Assembly (NCBI RefSeq): GCF_010206195.1
Contig: NZ_VIQT01000019.1
Span: 697-64,696 of the forward strand
From: Anaerotruncus colihominis
GTDB lineage: Bacteria; Bacillota; Clostridia; Oscillospirales; Ruminococcaceae
Direction of reading: 5' to 3'
Length of the DNA stretch: 64,000 nucleotides
The position numbers and the translations under genes were made by a program. This document shows positions 15,861 through 24,883 of the stretch, one piece after another. Each line of letters opens with the position of its first letter. Positions within the stretch are counted from its first letter, which is position 1. The notes beneath the pieces are model-generated. The model was not told where the DNA came from and made no database searches. It was given only the letters and a program-made list of their open reading frames with translations.

Positions 15861-17396
15861 ATGAGCGAATATGCTATAGAAATGATGCATATCACCAAGC
15901 TGTTTCCGGGCGTTGTCGCAAACGACGACATTGTCCTTCAGGTCCGCCGTGGAGAAATCCACGCGCTTTTGGGGGAAAACGGCGCCGGCAAATCGACCTT
16001 GGTGAGCATCCTGTTCGGCCTGTATCAGCCGGACAAGGGGGAGCTTTTTCTTGACGGCAAGCCCGTCAAGATCCAGAACCCGCACACCGCCAACGACCTT
16101 GGCATCGGGATGGTGCACCAGCACTTCATGCTGGTCAAAAATTTCACGGTGCTTGAAAATATCATTCTCGGGGCCGAAACCGTCAAAGGCGGGCGCTTAC
16201 AGATGGAACAGGCGCGCGCCAAAGCACTCGCTTTAAGCGAGCGGTACAACATGAAGGTCGATCTGGACGCCAATGTGTCGGATATCTCCGTCGGTATGCA
16301 GCAGCGCGTTGAAATTCTCAAGATGCTTTACCGCGAAAACAATATCCTGATCTTTGACGAGCCGACAGCCGTTTTAACGCCGCAGGAGATCGACGAGCTG
16401 ATGGAAATTATGAACAGCCTGAAAAGCGAGGGCAAGGCGATCATTTTCATCACGCACAAGCTCAACGAGATCAAGCAGGTCGCGGACCGCTGCACGGTTT
16501 TGCGCCGCGGCAAGTATATCGGCACCGTTGAAACAGCCGGCGTATCGCCGGAGCAGATGTCGGAGATGATGGTTGGGCGCAAGGTTGAGCTGCGTCTTGC
16601 AAAGCAGGAATTTCACCCCGGCGAGACGACGCTGTGCGTGCGTGATCTGTGTGTTGCCAGCCGCGAAAATAAAAACCGGAATATCCTCAACCGCGTTTCA
16701 TTTGACCTGCACCGCGGCGAAATCCTCTGTATCGCGGGCATCGAGGGCAACGGCCAAAGCGAGCTGGCCGCCTGTCTCTCCGGGCTGATCCCGGCCGACG
16801 GCGGCCAGATCGTCCTGGACGGGCGCGACATGACGCGCGCCTCTATCCGCGCGCGCAACACCGGCGGCTTTTCCTTCATCCCGGAGGACCGCCACAAGCA
16901 CGGCCTGATCCTTGACGATACGCTTGAGGAAAACCTGGCCTTAAAAAAATACTTCACCCCCGAATTTCAGCACTGCGGCTTTATCCGTTTCAACCGCCGC
17001 AGCCAGTACGCGCGCGAGCTGATCAAACAGTTTGACATCCGATGCGGCGAGGGGCCCCTGACGCATATGCGCAGTATGTCGGGTGGCAACCAGCAAAAGG
17101 CGATCATCGCGCGGGAAATCGATATGAACCAAGATTTGATCATCGCCGTGCAGCCGACGCGCGGCCTGGACGTGGGCGCGATCGAATATATCCATAAGCA
17201 GCTGCTGGCGCAGCGCGACGCGGGCAAATCTATCCTTCTTATCTCGTTTGAGCTTGACGAGGTTATGAATCTCAGCGACCGCATCCTTGTGCTGTATGAA
17301 GGGGAGATCGTAGCGGACGTGCTGCCCGGCGAAACGACAGTCAACGACATCGGGTTGTATATGTCCGGTTCAAAAAGGAGTGTGCCGCAGCAATGA
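15861..17396 (+). CDS. Nucleoside ABC importer, double ATPase subunit
   Basis: A 511-residue protein with two ABC ATPase domains. ATG at MSEYAIEM is preferred over a GTG nine bases earlier because AGGGTGA lies just before it. First domain: Walker A GENGAGKST, Walker B ILIFDEPTAVLT. Second: degenerate Walker A GIEGNGQSE, signature SGGNQQK, and LIIAVQPTRGLD in place of a canonical Walker B Asp-Glu-Pro. One weakened site is normal for this sugar/nucleoside class. It overlaps the next permease by ATGA, so translation is coupled. Confidence 0.93.
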   Translation: MSEYAIEMMHITKLFPGVVANDDIVLQVRRGEIHALLGENGAGKSTLVSILFGLYQPDKGELFLDGKPVKIQNPHTANDLGIGMVHQHFMLVKNFTVLENIILGAETVKGGRLQMEQARAKALALSERYNMKVDLDANVSDISVGMQQRVEILKMLYRENNILIFDEPTAVLTPQEIDELMEIMNSLKSEGKAIIFITHKLNEIKQVADRCTVLRRGKYIGTVETAGVSPEQMSEMMVGRKVELRLAKQEFHPGETTLCVRDLCVASRENKNRNILNRVSFDLHRGEILCIAGIEGNGQSELAACLSGLIPADGGQIVLDGRDMTRASIRARNTGGFSFIPEDRHKHGLILDDTLEENLALKKYFTPEFQHCGFIRFNRRSQYARELIKQFDIRCGEGPLTHMRSMSGGNQQKAIIAREIDMNQDLIIAVQPTRGLDVGAIEYIHKQLLAQRDAGKSILLISFELDEVMNLSDRILVLYEGEIVADVLPGETTVNDIGLYMSGSKRSVPQQ

Positions 17397-18508
17397 AAAG
17401 ATTACACGGCCCTGTGCCCAGGCGCAATTATACCGGGCTGCTGGCCTCTCTGGTCGCAATTGTCATCGGCCTGCTGCTCGGTTTCCTCGTGCTGGCGCTG
17501 TGCAATCCGCCGCAGGCGGCCAACGGCATTAAAACACTGATGCTCGGCGGCTTCACCGGCGGTATGAAGGGGTTGGGCAACGTCCTGTACTACGCGACGC
17601 CCATCATTATGACGGGTCTTGGCGTTGGCCTTGCGTTCCAGACAAGCCTTTTTAACATCGGCGGCCCGGGACAGTTCATCGTCGGCGCGGTCTGTTCGCT
17701 CTTTGTGGCGATCCGCTTCAACCTGCCCGGCCCGCTCGGCTGGATCGTCCCGCTTCTCGCGGGTATGCTTGGCGGCGCGCTCTGGGCGCTGCTCCCCGGC
17801 CTGCTGCGGGCGCATCTGGGCGTCAATATTGTCATCGCCACCATTATGATGAACTACATCGGCATGTACCTGGCCAACCATATTGTCAAGCAGGCCATCT
17901 ACGACCCGCTCAAGGGCCAGTCGCAGGTCGTCCCCGCCGGGCACACGCTGCCATATGCCGGTATGGACAAGCTGTTCCCGGGCAGTATGGCCAATATCGG
18001 CTTTTTAATCGCGGTCGTCATGGCGGTGATTGTGTATATCGTGCTCAATAAGACAACCTTTGGCTTTGAGCTGAAAGCATGCGGCAAAAACCGTGACGCC
18101 AGCCGCTATGCCGGTATCAATGAAAAGCGCAACATCGTCCTTTCAATGATGATTTCCGGTGCGCTCATCGGGCTTGGCGGCGCGTTGATGTATCTGTCGT
18201 CCGCCGGTAAATACATCAAGCCCGTCGACGTGCTTGCCGCCGAAGGCTTCAACGGCATCCCCGTCGCACTGCTCGCCTCCAACCATCCGGTCGGCATCAT
18301 CTTTACCGCAGTGTTCATCGCCTACATGCAGGTGTCCGGCTTCTATATGCAGACCTACCGGTTCTCTCCGGAGATCGTCAATATCATCATCTCGGTCATT
18401 ATCTACTTCAGCGCCTTTGCGCTGGTCATCCGCAATGCGGTGCGCTCCTTCCAGCTTCGCAGCGCGCCGCAGGGCAAGCCTGCCGCGAAGGGAGGAAAAA
18501 AGGTATGA
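17393..18508 (+). CDS. Nucleoside ABC importer permease 1
   Basis: A 371-residue inner-membrane permease of the BPD_transp_2 type, with about ten predicted helices and the FELKACGKNRDASRYAGIN cytoplasmic coupling loop near residue 222. It overlaps the ATPase gene upstream and the second permease downstream by four bases each (ATGA). It pairs with the second permease to form the channel. The tail KGGKKV is basic and cytosolic. Confidence 0.92.
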   Translation: MKRLHGPVPRRNYTGLLASLVAIVIGLLLGFLVLALCNPPQAANGIKTLMLGGFTGGMKGLGNVLYYATPIIMTGLGVGLAFQTSLFNIGGPGQFIVGAVCSLFVAIRFNLPGPLGWIVPLLAGMLGGALWALLPGLLRAHLGVNIVIATIMMNYIGMYLANHIVKQAIYDPLKGQSQVVPAGHTLPYAGMDKLFPGSMANIGFLIAVVMAVIVYIVLNKTTFGFELKACGKNRDASRYAGINEKRNIVLSMMISGALIGLGGALMYLSSAGKYIKPVDVLAAEGFNGIPVALLASNHPVGIIFTAVFIAYMQVSGFYMQTYRFSPEIVNIIISVIIYFSAFALVIRNAVRSFQLRSAPQGKPAAKGGKKV

Positions 18509-19458
18509 GCTCGTTTTATTTTCTCTGCCAGCAGACGATGATTTTCTTTGTCCCGCTTATGATCGTTGCGCTCGGCGAACTGTTTTCCGAACGAAGCGGC
18601 GTGCTGAACATCGCGCTGGAGGGCATCATGGTGTTCGGCGGCTTTTGGGGGATCTTATTTGTAAGCAAGTTCCAGGCGTCCATGCCGGTCTGGCTCTGCC
18701 TTGCGGCCGCTATCGTCATCTCCATGGCGATGGGGATGCTGCTTTCATTGCTGCACGCGTTTGCATCGATCAACCTGAAAGCTGACCAGACCATCAGCAG
18801 CACGGCGCTCAACACCTTTTCAACCGCGTTCTGCATTTTCTTTGCGCGCGTTGTCCAGGAGGTTGAGCAGGTGTCCTTTAAAAACACCTTCCGCATTGAT
18901 AAAATCCCGCTTTTAGGCGATATCCCGGTCATCGGCCCCATGCTGTTCCAAAACGCGTATATCACCACGTATCTTGGCGTCGCGATCCTGCTCGTCTCCT
19001 CGTATGTGCTGTATAAGACGCGCTTTGGCCTGCGCCTGCGTTCCTGCGGCGAAAATCCGCAGGCAGCCGATTCCGTCGGCATCGACGTTTACCGGATGCG
19101 TTACACCGGCGTTTTGCTCTCCGGCGCGCTCGGCGGGCTTGGCGGGCTTGTCTACATCATCCCGTCCACCACCATGTTCAATTCCACGGTCGCCGGTTAC
19201 GGCTTTCTCGCGCTGACAGTGCTTGTTTTCGGCCAGTGGAAACCCTCGCGCATCTTTTTCGCGGCGCTCTTTTTCGGGCTTACCAAAACCATTGCCGCGG
19301 CCTATTCCGGCATCCCGTTCCTGCTTGGGTTGGGTATCCCGGATACGATCTACAAAATGCTGCCCTATATCGCGACTTTGCTGGTCCTGACCATCACCTC
19401 CTCGCGCTCCCCCGGTCCGGCCGCAGCGGGCGTGCCCTACGACAAGGGCGCGCGCTGA
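18505..19458 (+). CDS. Nucleoside ABC importer permease 2
   Basis: A 317-residue permease of the same type, with about eight to nine helices. SERSGVLNIALEGIM near the N-terminus and the coupling loop LRLRSCGENPQAADSVGID (about 173-190) are typical of NupQ/YufQ-like subunits. The start overlaps the upstream stop by ATGA. The next gene is the phosphorylase, 76 bases later. Confidence 0.92.
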   Translation: MSSFYFLCQQTMIFFVPLMIVALGELFSERSGVLNIALEGIMVFGGFWGILFVSKFQASMPVWLCLAAAIVISMAMGMLLSLLHAFASINLKADQTISSTALNTFSTAFCIFFARVVQEVEQVSFKNTFRIDKIPLLGDIPVIGPMLFQNAYITTYLGVAILLVSSYVLYKTRFGLRLRSCGENPQAADSVGIDVYRMRYTGVLLSGALGGLGGLVYIIPSTTMFNSTVAGYGFLALTVLVFGQWKPSRIFFAALFFGLTKTIAAAYSGIPFLLGLGIPDTIYKMLPYIATLLVLTITSSRSPGPAAAGVPYDKGAR

Positions 19459-19534
19459 CCGCACGGCGCCGCAATTTTAAACGCCGCGGGACGCCCGCTT
19501 TTGCGGGCGCTCCGGCAGGAAAGGAAGATTATAA

Positions 19535-20263
19535 ATGTTAACTCCAGACGGAAAGCTCTATCACATCCACTGCAAGCCGGGCGACGTCGGCCGTTACGTG
19601 CTGCTGCCGGGCGACCCCTTCCGCACCGATCTGATCGCTGGTTACTTTGACGACGCCAAGCTTGTCGCACACAACCGCGAACATAAAACATGGACCGGTA
19701 CATTAAACGGCGTCAAGGTTTCCGTCACCTCCACCGGCATGGGCTGCCCGTCCGCAGCCATTGCGGTTGAGGAGCTGATTAAATGCGGAGCCGATACGTT
19801 CATCCGTGTGGGCACCGCCGGGCGCGTCTGTGACAAGGCGTATGACGAGACGCTCGACGGCGTCATCAACACCGCCGCCGTGCGCGACGAGGGTACGACC
19901 GTCCATTACATCCCGATCGAATACCCGGCCGTCGCGGACCGGCATGTGGTCGACGCGCTCGCGCGGGCCTCCAAAAGGCTCGGCTACAACTTCGCCGAGG
20001 GAATCACCCAGTCCAAGGATTCCTTCTATGGCCAGCACGAGCCTGAAACCATGCCCGCAGAGGGCCGTCTGAAGGAGCGTTGGGAAGCCTGGCGGCGCGG
20101 CAACGTCATGTCGTCAGAGATGGAGTCCGCGGCAATTTTCGTCATCTCCTCCATCCGCGGCTGCCGCGCGTCGTCTATCATGGCATATACCGAGATGCGC
20201 AAAACCGTCGAGGTCGCCTGCGAGGCGCTGCGCACACTGATCGAGCAGGATCGAAACACCTGA
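19535..20263 (+). CDS. udp: Uridine phosphorylase-like nucleoside phosphorylase
   Basis: A 242-residue cytoplasmic enzyme that cleaves nucleosides with phosphate to base and ribose-1-phosphate. YVLLPGDPFRTDLIAGYF (phosphate and active site), STGMGCPSAAIAVEEL, FIRVGTAGRV and MSSEMESAAIFVI are uridine phosphorylase hallmarks. Between RASSIMAY and ACEALRTL the segment is short (TEMRKTVEV), shorter than the corresponding part of E. coli Udp. AGGAAAGG precedes the ATG. As last gene of the operon it supplies sugar phosphate for the deoC branch; uridine or deoxyuridine are the likeliest substrates. Confidence 0.88.
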   Translation: MLTPDGKLYHIHCKPGDVGRYVLLPGDPFRTDLIAGYFDDAKLVAHNREHKTWTGTLNGVKVSVTSTGMGCPSAAIAVEELIKCGADTFIRVGTAGRVCDKAYDETLDGVINTAAVRDEGTTVHYIPIEYPAVADRHVVDALARASKRLGYNFAEGITQSKDSFYGQHEPETMPAEGRLKERWEAWRRGNVMSSEMESAAIFVISSIRGCRASSIMAYTEMRKTVEVACEALRTLIEQDRNT

Positions 20264-20274
20264 AGGCATCCATA

Positions 20275-20313
20275 AAAGCGGGGCCGCCGGAAGTTTTCCG
20301 GCGGCCCCGCTTT
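20275..20313 (+). terminator. Terminator hairpin after udp
   Basis: AAAGCGGGGCCGCCGGAA and its complement form an 18-bp stem around a 3-nt loop, ending in only TTT. The same 39-base hairpin recurs at 20544-20582. Confidence 0.7.
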
Positions 20314-20488
20314 CAGCGTGTCGAGTTTCTCGACACGCTGAAAGCGGGCAACCAGAAATTACTGCGGCTCGCAGGCTCGCCTTGTTCATCCGTTTTCCCG
20401 CCAGTCCCACCCTTCCTCTTGCAAAACCGCTCGCAGAGCGGTTTTGCGCTTCAATGTATTTTTGTCCGGCACATGTCCGGACAAAAAT
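20314..20488. repeat. Three hairpins between convergent genes
   Basis: CAGCGTGTCGAG/CTCGACACGCTG at 20314-20340, GCAAAACCGCTC/GAGCGGTTTTGC at 20418-20445, and TTTTTGTCCGG/CCGGACAAAAA near 20459-20486. Together with the duplicated terminator they fill the gap between udp and the GTPase gene; I see no gene in it. Confidence 0.6.
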
Positions 20489-20543
20489 GAATTTTGAGAG
20501 CGGCAGGATATCGCTGTGTTTTCCAGCCTTTTTCGACAGTCTG

Positions 20544-20586
20544 AAAGCGGGGCCGCCGGAAGTTTTCCGGCGGCCCCGCTTTTTAT
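20544..20586 (-). terminator. Terminator hairpin after the GTPase-NYN gene
   Basis: Exact copy of the 39-base hairpin at 20275-20313. The GTPase stop codon at 20583 abuts it, and the plus-strand side ends in TTTTTATTTT. Confidence 0.7.
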
Positions 20587-23276
20587 TTTCCAGGGGAATC
20601 CGGCACTCGTTTTGACGCTTCAACAGCCTTGTCCGCCTGTTCCAACGCAGCCTTAACGTTCAGGGACTTTTTCAGGCGGTTGTTTTTCTCCAGAAAAGCA
20701 GCGATCTCCCCGCTGGTACGCTCAAGCTCCATACGGAACAGGTCAGCCGGCACGCGTAGCGCGCCGTGGCCGAGGATAATCAGCTGTTCCGCGCTGTCCG
20801 ATGTGGCCACCCGCACGCGGCGGCGCCCGCCGATCTCATAGGTTACCTTCTCAATAAAGGCGTCGGCCGTCTCCGCCTCCTTTGTATAGACGACATGGAT
20901 GTTGTGATAACGGCTCACAGCCCCTGTGCCGCGCGGCACCTTGTAGGCATCGAACACCAAAATCACCGCGCATTTGCGAAATCCCTGATAATTACAGAGC
21001 AGATCCATCAATGCCTGGCGGGCCGCGTCCAGATTGTCGCGCGCCATCCGCTTGAGATCCTCCCATGCAAAGATCATGTTGTAGCCGTCCACCAACAGAT
21101 ATTCCGGCCCCGCGCCGGCTGCGCCGTCCCACGGGGATCCGGCATCCGGCATTCGCACGCCGCGCGCCTGCGCGGCCGGGCCCCGCCGGATTGGGCCATA
21201 GGTGCGTTCAAAGATCGCCTCCAGCTCCCGGTCCTGCTCCAGCGTACCGGAATAGGGTTCCCGCGCAGAGCCGCGCGCCGCGGCATCATCCGTTTTATGG
21301 TCCTGCGCATCCGGCCGCCTGCCGGGTGCGGCATGCATATGTGCGGCCGCCTCGTCCCATTTGACCGTATATCCCGCGCCGTGCGCGCAGAATACGGAAT
21401 CCGCCGGGAAATCGAGGTCGTGCTCGCAATCGTAGCCGGCTGTCGCCACAACCTCGTCCTGGTTGTGGCACGGCTCGTAGCCGCTCAGTGTACAGAACAG
21501 CCGCCCGCGCCCTTTTGTATAGGCGCTGACCTCGGCGGCATAATCGCGCATACACGCCGCGGGGGCCGTCCCGGTCAGCACCGCCTCGCCGGCCGTTGTG
21601 TCCGGCGCGGATATGCTCCCGTGCATACGCTGCAAATCGGACATCGCCCGGCCGACACATGTATCAGGAATCTCCAGACGAAAGCTGTACCATGGCTCGA
21701 GCAGAACATTTTCCGCCTGCATCAAACCCTGACGCACCGCACGCAGGGCGGCCTGACGGAAATCGCCCCCTTCGGTGTGCTTTTCATGGGCGCGGCCGGC
21801 CAACAGTGTGATGCGCACGTCTGTAACCGGCGCGCCCGTCAATACGCCGGGAATCGTCTGCTGCGCAAGCTGTGAAAGGATCAGCCGTTGCCAATTGCGG
21901 TCGAGCATATCCTCGCCGCACGCGCTGGCATATGTGATCCCCTCGCCGCGCCCGGCCGGCTCCAGCAGCAGATGGACCTCAGCGTAATGGCGCAGCGGCT
22001 CAAAGTGCCCCGCGCCGCGCACCGGCTGTTTAATTGTCTCGCGGTAAACGATACCGCCCGCCCCGAACGATATGTCAAGCCCAAAGCGTTCCAGAATCCG
22101 CCGCTTTAAGATCTCCATCTGCACCTCGCCCATCAGCTGGATGCAGATTTCCTGAAGCTGCTCGTTCCAGGTGATTCGAAGCTGCGGGTCCTCCTCCTCA
22201 AGCAGGCGCAGCTTGAGCAGCGCGGCGTGCGCATCGTATCCGTCGGGCAGAAGCGCGCGGTATGCAAACACCGGTTCGAGCAGAGGCGGCTGCGCCTGCG
22301 CCTCCCATCCAAGCCCTTCGCCAGGACGGCTTCTCCCAAGGCCGGTCACAGCGCAGACCGTCCCAGGCAGAGCCTCGTCGGCCGTCCTGTATTTCGCTCC
22401 GGAATAAACGCGGATCTGGTCGGCCTTTTCCTCCCAAATCTGCTCGTCCGGAATCCCGCCCCGGCGGTTCGTCAAAACCGCCTTGACGCGCAGCACACCG
22501 CCCGTCACCTTTAAATGCGTCAGACGCGCACCGTTTTGATCGCGTGACACCTTAAAAATCCGCGCGCCGAACGCCTGCGGATAATCCGGCGCGCGCGTGT
22601 AACGGGCAAGCGCCGCGAGCAGTTCATCCACGCCGTCGAGCTTGAGCGCCGACCCAAAAAAGCACGGAAACAGCCGCCGTCCGCCGATCAGTTCGGTAAT
22701 CACCCCGTCCGAAAGCATTCCGCTTTCGAGATACTGCTCCAGTGCGGACTCGTCGCACATGGCCGCCTCCTCGCAAAGCGTTTCGCGCGGCGCGCTAAAA
22801 TCGACGCAGCCGCCATCCAGGCGGCGGCGCAGCTCGTCAAGCAGCGCCGCACGGTCCGCCCCAGGGAGGTCCATTTTGTTGATAAACAAAAACACCGGCA
22901 CACGGCTGCGCTCCAAAAGGCGCCAGAGGGTCAGCGTATGGCCCTGTACGCCGTCCGTCCCGCTGATCACAAGCACCGCATAATCAAGCACGGAAAGCGT
23001 GCGCTCCATTTCGCTGGAAAAATCGACATGCCCCGGCGTATCGAGCAGCGTCAATTCCGTCCCGCCGAGCGTCAGAACCGCCTGCTTTGAAAAGATCGTG
23101 ATACCGCGTTCCCGCTCGATCGCGTCGGTGTCAAGGAACGCATTCCCATGGTCTACCCGGCCAAGCGTCCGCAGCGCGCCGCTGCGGTAAAGCAGCGCCT
23201 CCGACAGGGTTGTTTTTCCTGCGTCGACATGGGCGAGAATCCCAACAGCCAGCCGCTTTTTATCTGCCGCGCTCAT
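20583..23276 (-). CDS. Tet(M)/EF-G-like ribosomal GTPase fused to a YacP/Rae1-like NYN domain
   Basis: An 897-residue fusion. Residues 1 to about 640 follow the Tet(M)/Tet(O) ribosome-protection plan: P-loop HVDAGKTT (16-23), DTPGHVDF, NKMD, then domains II-V with GEVQMEILKRRI and the domain IV/V part GYEPCHNQDEVV. About 85 low-complexity residues link it to a NYN/PIN-like domain (about 725-865): YLLVDGYNMIFAW, ILVFDAYK, EAETADAFIE and VATSDSAEQLI. This is the pattern of YacP, known in B. subtilis as Rae1, which cuts mRNA in the ribosomal A site. EF-G-like proteins enter that same site, so a GTPase that delivers a nuclease is a reasonable inference. Classical Tet(M) is about 640 residues, so resistance should not be assumed. 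The start overlaps the DsbA-like stop by ATGA. Confidence 0.88.
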   Translation of the reverse strand: MSAADKKRLAVGILAHVDAGKTTLSEALLYRSGALRTLGRVDHGNAFLDTDAIERERGITIFSKQAVLTLGGTELTLLDTPGHVDFSSEMERTLSVLDYAVLVISGTDGVQGHTLTLWRLLERSRVPVFLFINKMDLPGADRAALLDELRRRLDGGCVDFSAPRETLCEEAAMCDESALEQYLESGMLSDGVITELIGGRRLFPCFFGSALKLDGVDELLAALARYTRAPDYPQAFGARIFKVSRDQNGARLTHLKVTGGVLRVKAVLTNRRGGIPDEQIWEEKADQIRVYSGAKYRTADEALPGTVCAVTGLGRSRPGEGLGWEAQAQPPLLEPVFAYRALLPDGYDAHAALLKLRLLEEEDPQLRITWNEQLQEICIQLMGEVQMEILKRRILERFGLDISFGAGGIVYRETIKQPVRGAGHFEPLRHYAEVHLLLEPAGRGEGITYASACGEDMLDRNWQRLILSQLAQQTIPGVLTGAPVTDVRITLLAGRAHEKHTEGGDFRQAALRAVRQGLMQAENVLLEPWYSFRLEIPDTCVGRAMSDLQRMHGSISAPDTTAGEAVLTGTAPAACMRDYAAEVSAYTKGRGRLFCTLSGYEPCHNQDEVVATAGYDCEHDLDFPADSVFCAHGAGYTVKWDEAAAHMHAAPGRRPDAQDHKTDDAAARGSAREPYSGTLEQDRELEAIFERTYGPIRRGPAAQARGVRMPDAGSPWDGAAGAGPEYLLVDGYNMIFAWEDLKRMARDNLDAARQALMDLLCNYQGFRKCAVILVFDAYKVPRGTGAVSRYHNIHVVYTKEAETADAFIEKVTYEIGGRRRVRVATSDSAEQLIILGHGALRVPADLFRMELERTSGEIAAFLEKNNRLKKSLNVKAALEQADKAVEASKRVPDSPGK

Positions 23277-23767
23277 CCCGCCAAAAATGCCGCCAGCTCG
23301 CCGCGCGTCACACCGATATTTTCACGCGCGTCGAGCCTGCGCCCGTCCATCCGATAAGCCGGCACCACCCAGACGCCTGAACGGTTAAAGGCATAGGCGT
23401 TCGCTTCCTTCAATTCATGCTCGTATCGCCCACTGCGCAGCGCCCGCTCAAGCGCCCCGGCATCCAGCAGCGAGCCTGCCGCCCGGGCGACAACCGCCGG
23501 GTCCTCAATATCCGCGCGCTCGATCAGCGCCGCGCGGTACATCAGCCGGTGATATTCCAAAAGGTCGGCGCCATACCCACGCGCAAAATACATCCCGCGG
23601 ATGCAAAGGTCGCTGTGCGGACCGTAGCGGTCGGGACGCGGATGCGATTCACACGGCCGCCAGTCTGCTTCAATATCAGAATATCGCGGCAGCAGCTCCA
23701 AAAGCAGCTCGTGCGCCCGCAGACAGTACGGGCAGGCATAATCAAAAAAAATTTCCAAGCGTCGCAT
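23273..23767 (-). CDS. DsbA-like thioredoxin-fold protein
   Basis: A 164-residue protein with the DsbA/FrnE fold. EIFFDYACPYCLRAHELL places the redox pair Cys12-Pro-Tyr-Cys15 at the N-terminus of the first helix. GVWVVPAYRMDGRRL (about 130-145) carries the cis-Pro loop. There is no signal peptide, so it acts in the cytoplasm. CGGAGGAA precedes the ATG. The stop overlaps the GTPase-NYN start (ATGA), so the two are translationally coupled; the link between redox chemistry and ribosome GTPase is unknown. Confidence 0.83.
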   Translation of the reverse strand: MRRLEIFFDYACPYCLRAHELLLELLPRYSDIEADWRPCESHPRPDRYGPHSDLCIRGMYFARGYGADLLEYHRLMYRAALIERADIEDPAVVARAAGSLLDAGALERALRSGRYEHELKEANAYAFNRSGVWVVPAYRMDGRRLDARENIGVTRGELAAFLAG

Positions 23768-23979
23768 AGAGAGTTCCTCCGAATTGAAAGATCATTATAG
23801 GTTATAGTATAACACAAAACCATATTGATGGAACATGCCTGTGAAAGCATTTCAAAGGCATCGCGCTTTTTTACATTTTGTTTTCAATCGACGCCTATTT
23901 CGAAAGATTTTGAAACTTCCATCTCTAAACAAACAGTTATTTTGCCTAAATTCAGATCATTTATTTTGGACAATGCTAT

Positions 23980-24006
23980 AAAATTGACTTCTATCGTATC
24001 AATTTT
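23980..24006. promoter_or_regulatory. Inverted repeat upstream of the sugar operon
   Basis: AAAATTGA and TCAATTTT are separated by 11 bases, just upstream of the operon promoter, in a markedly AT-rich 300-base gap. It is a candidate operator for the DeoR-type regulator that follows. Nothing else is seen in 23768-23979. Confidence 0.45.
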
Positions 24007-24018
24007 GTAAGATTTCTC

Positions 24019-24047
24019 TTGAAAATCGAAGTTTTTGAATATACAAT
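24019..24047 (+). promoter_or_regulatory. Promoter of the DhaK-like sugar operon
   Basis: TTGAAA, 17-bp spacer, TACAAT, 30 bases before the regulator's start codon. Confidence 0.7.
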
Positions 24048-24076
24048 GAAACCAAAATTGAAAGGCGCTGCTGAAA

Positions 24077-24883
24077 ATGATGACTGTGGAACGTAAAAAT
24101 ATGATACTGAAAATGCTTGACGAGCAGTCCTCTGTCTCCGTAACAGAGCTGAGCGGCAAGCTCGCAGTTTCGGAAGTCACCGTGCGCAAGATGCTCAACG
24201 ACCTGGATAAGCAGGGCTGTCTGCGGCGAACGCGCGGCGGCGCCGTCAGTCTTTCCGTCGCGCTGCGCGAAAGCGGCGAGCGCGAAAAGGAACGGCTGAA
24301 TATCCGTGAAAAAAAGGCGATCGCGCGATTGGCCTACGATCTGATCGACGACGCCGACACCATCTATCTTGATGCTGGTTCCACAACGCTTGAAATCGTC
24401 AAGCTGATCCGCAACGGAAACAAACGAAACATCGTTGTCGTTACAAACGCGCTCAATATTGTCACGGAATTGATTGATTCCTATGATATCAACCTTGTGT
24501 TTATCGGCGGCAGCGTCCGGCACAAGATTATGTCATGCGTCGGCCCGCTGGCCGAGCGGGCTGTCGAGAGCATGTGTTTCGACAAGGTGTTCATGGGTAC
24601 GAACAGCCTCTGTTTGGAAATGGGCGTCACAACGCCCAATCTTACCGAGGCGCATATCAAGCGCAAAGTGATCGAGGTTTCGCGCCAGGCGATCCTCGTC
24701 TGCGACGCCACCAAATTCGGCAAAGTTACAATGGCGCGCATCTGCCCGCTCGACCGGTTTTCGTCGATTATCACAGACTGGCGTATTCCTCAGGCGCTTG
24801 CAAAGGAAATTCTGGACTCCAACGTTCATCTTGTGATCGCGCAGGACGAATCCAAGGCGCGGGAAAAGGAGAAAGCGGTTTGA
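24077..24883 (+). CDS. DeoR/GlpR-family regulator heading the sugar operon
   Basis: A 268-residue DeoR-type regulator. N-terminal winged HTH: SSVSVTELSGKLAVSEVTVRKMLNDL (about 18-42). DeoRC domain: TIYLDAGSTTLEIVKLI, VFIGGSVRH and MGTNSLCLEMGVTTPNLTEA. It is transcribed in the same direction as the operon and its TGA overlaps the TTG start of the DhaK-like gene (TTGA), so regulator and pathway are made together. The ligand is probably a phosphorylated intermediate of the pathway. The ribosome site (AAAGG) is modest. Confidence 0.9.
   Translation: MMTVERKNMILKMLDEQSSVSVTELSGKLAVSEVTVRKMLNDLDKQGCLRRTRGGAVSLSVALRESGEREKERLNIREKKAIARLAYDLIDDADTIYLDAGSTTLEIVKLIRNGNKRNIVVVTNALNIVTELIDSYDINLVFIGGSVRHKIMSCVGPLAERAVESMCFDKVFMGTNSLCLEMGVTTPNLTEAHIKRKVIEVSRQAILVCDATKFGKVTMARICPLDRFSSIITDWRIPQALAKEILDSNVHLVIAQDESKAREKEKAV

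Noticed and set aside
20583-23276. Calling the GTPase a tetracycline resistance gene
   Set aside because: It has the fold but is about 250 residues longer than Tet(M) and carries a nuclease-like domain; sequence alone does not show resistance.
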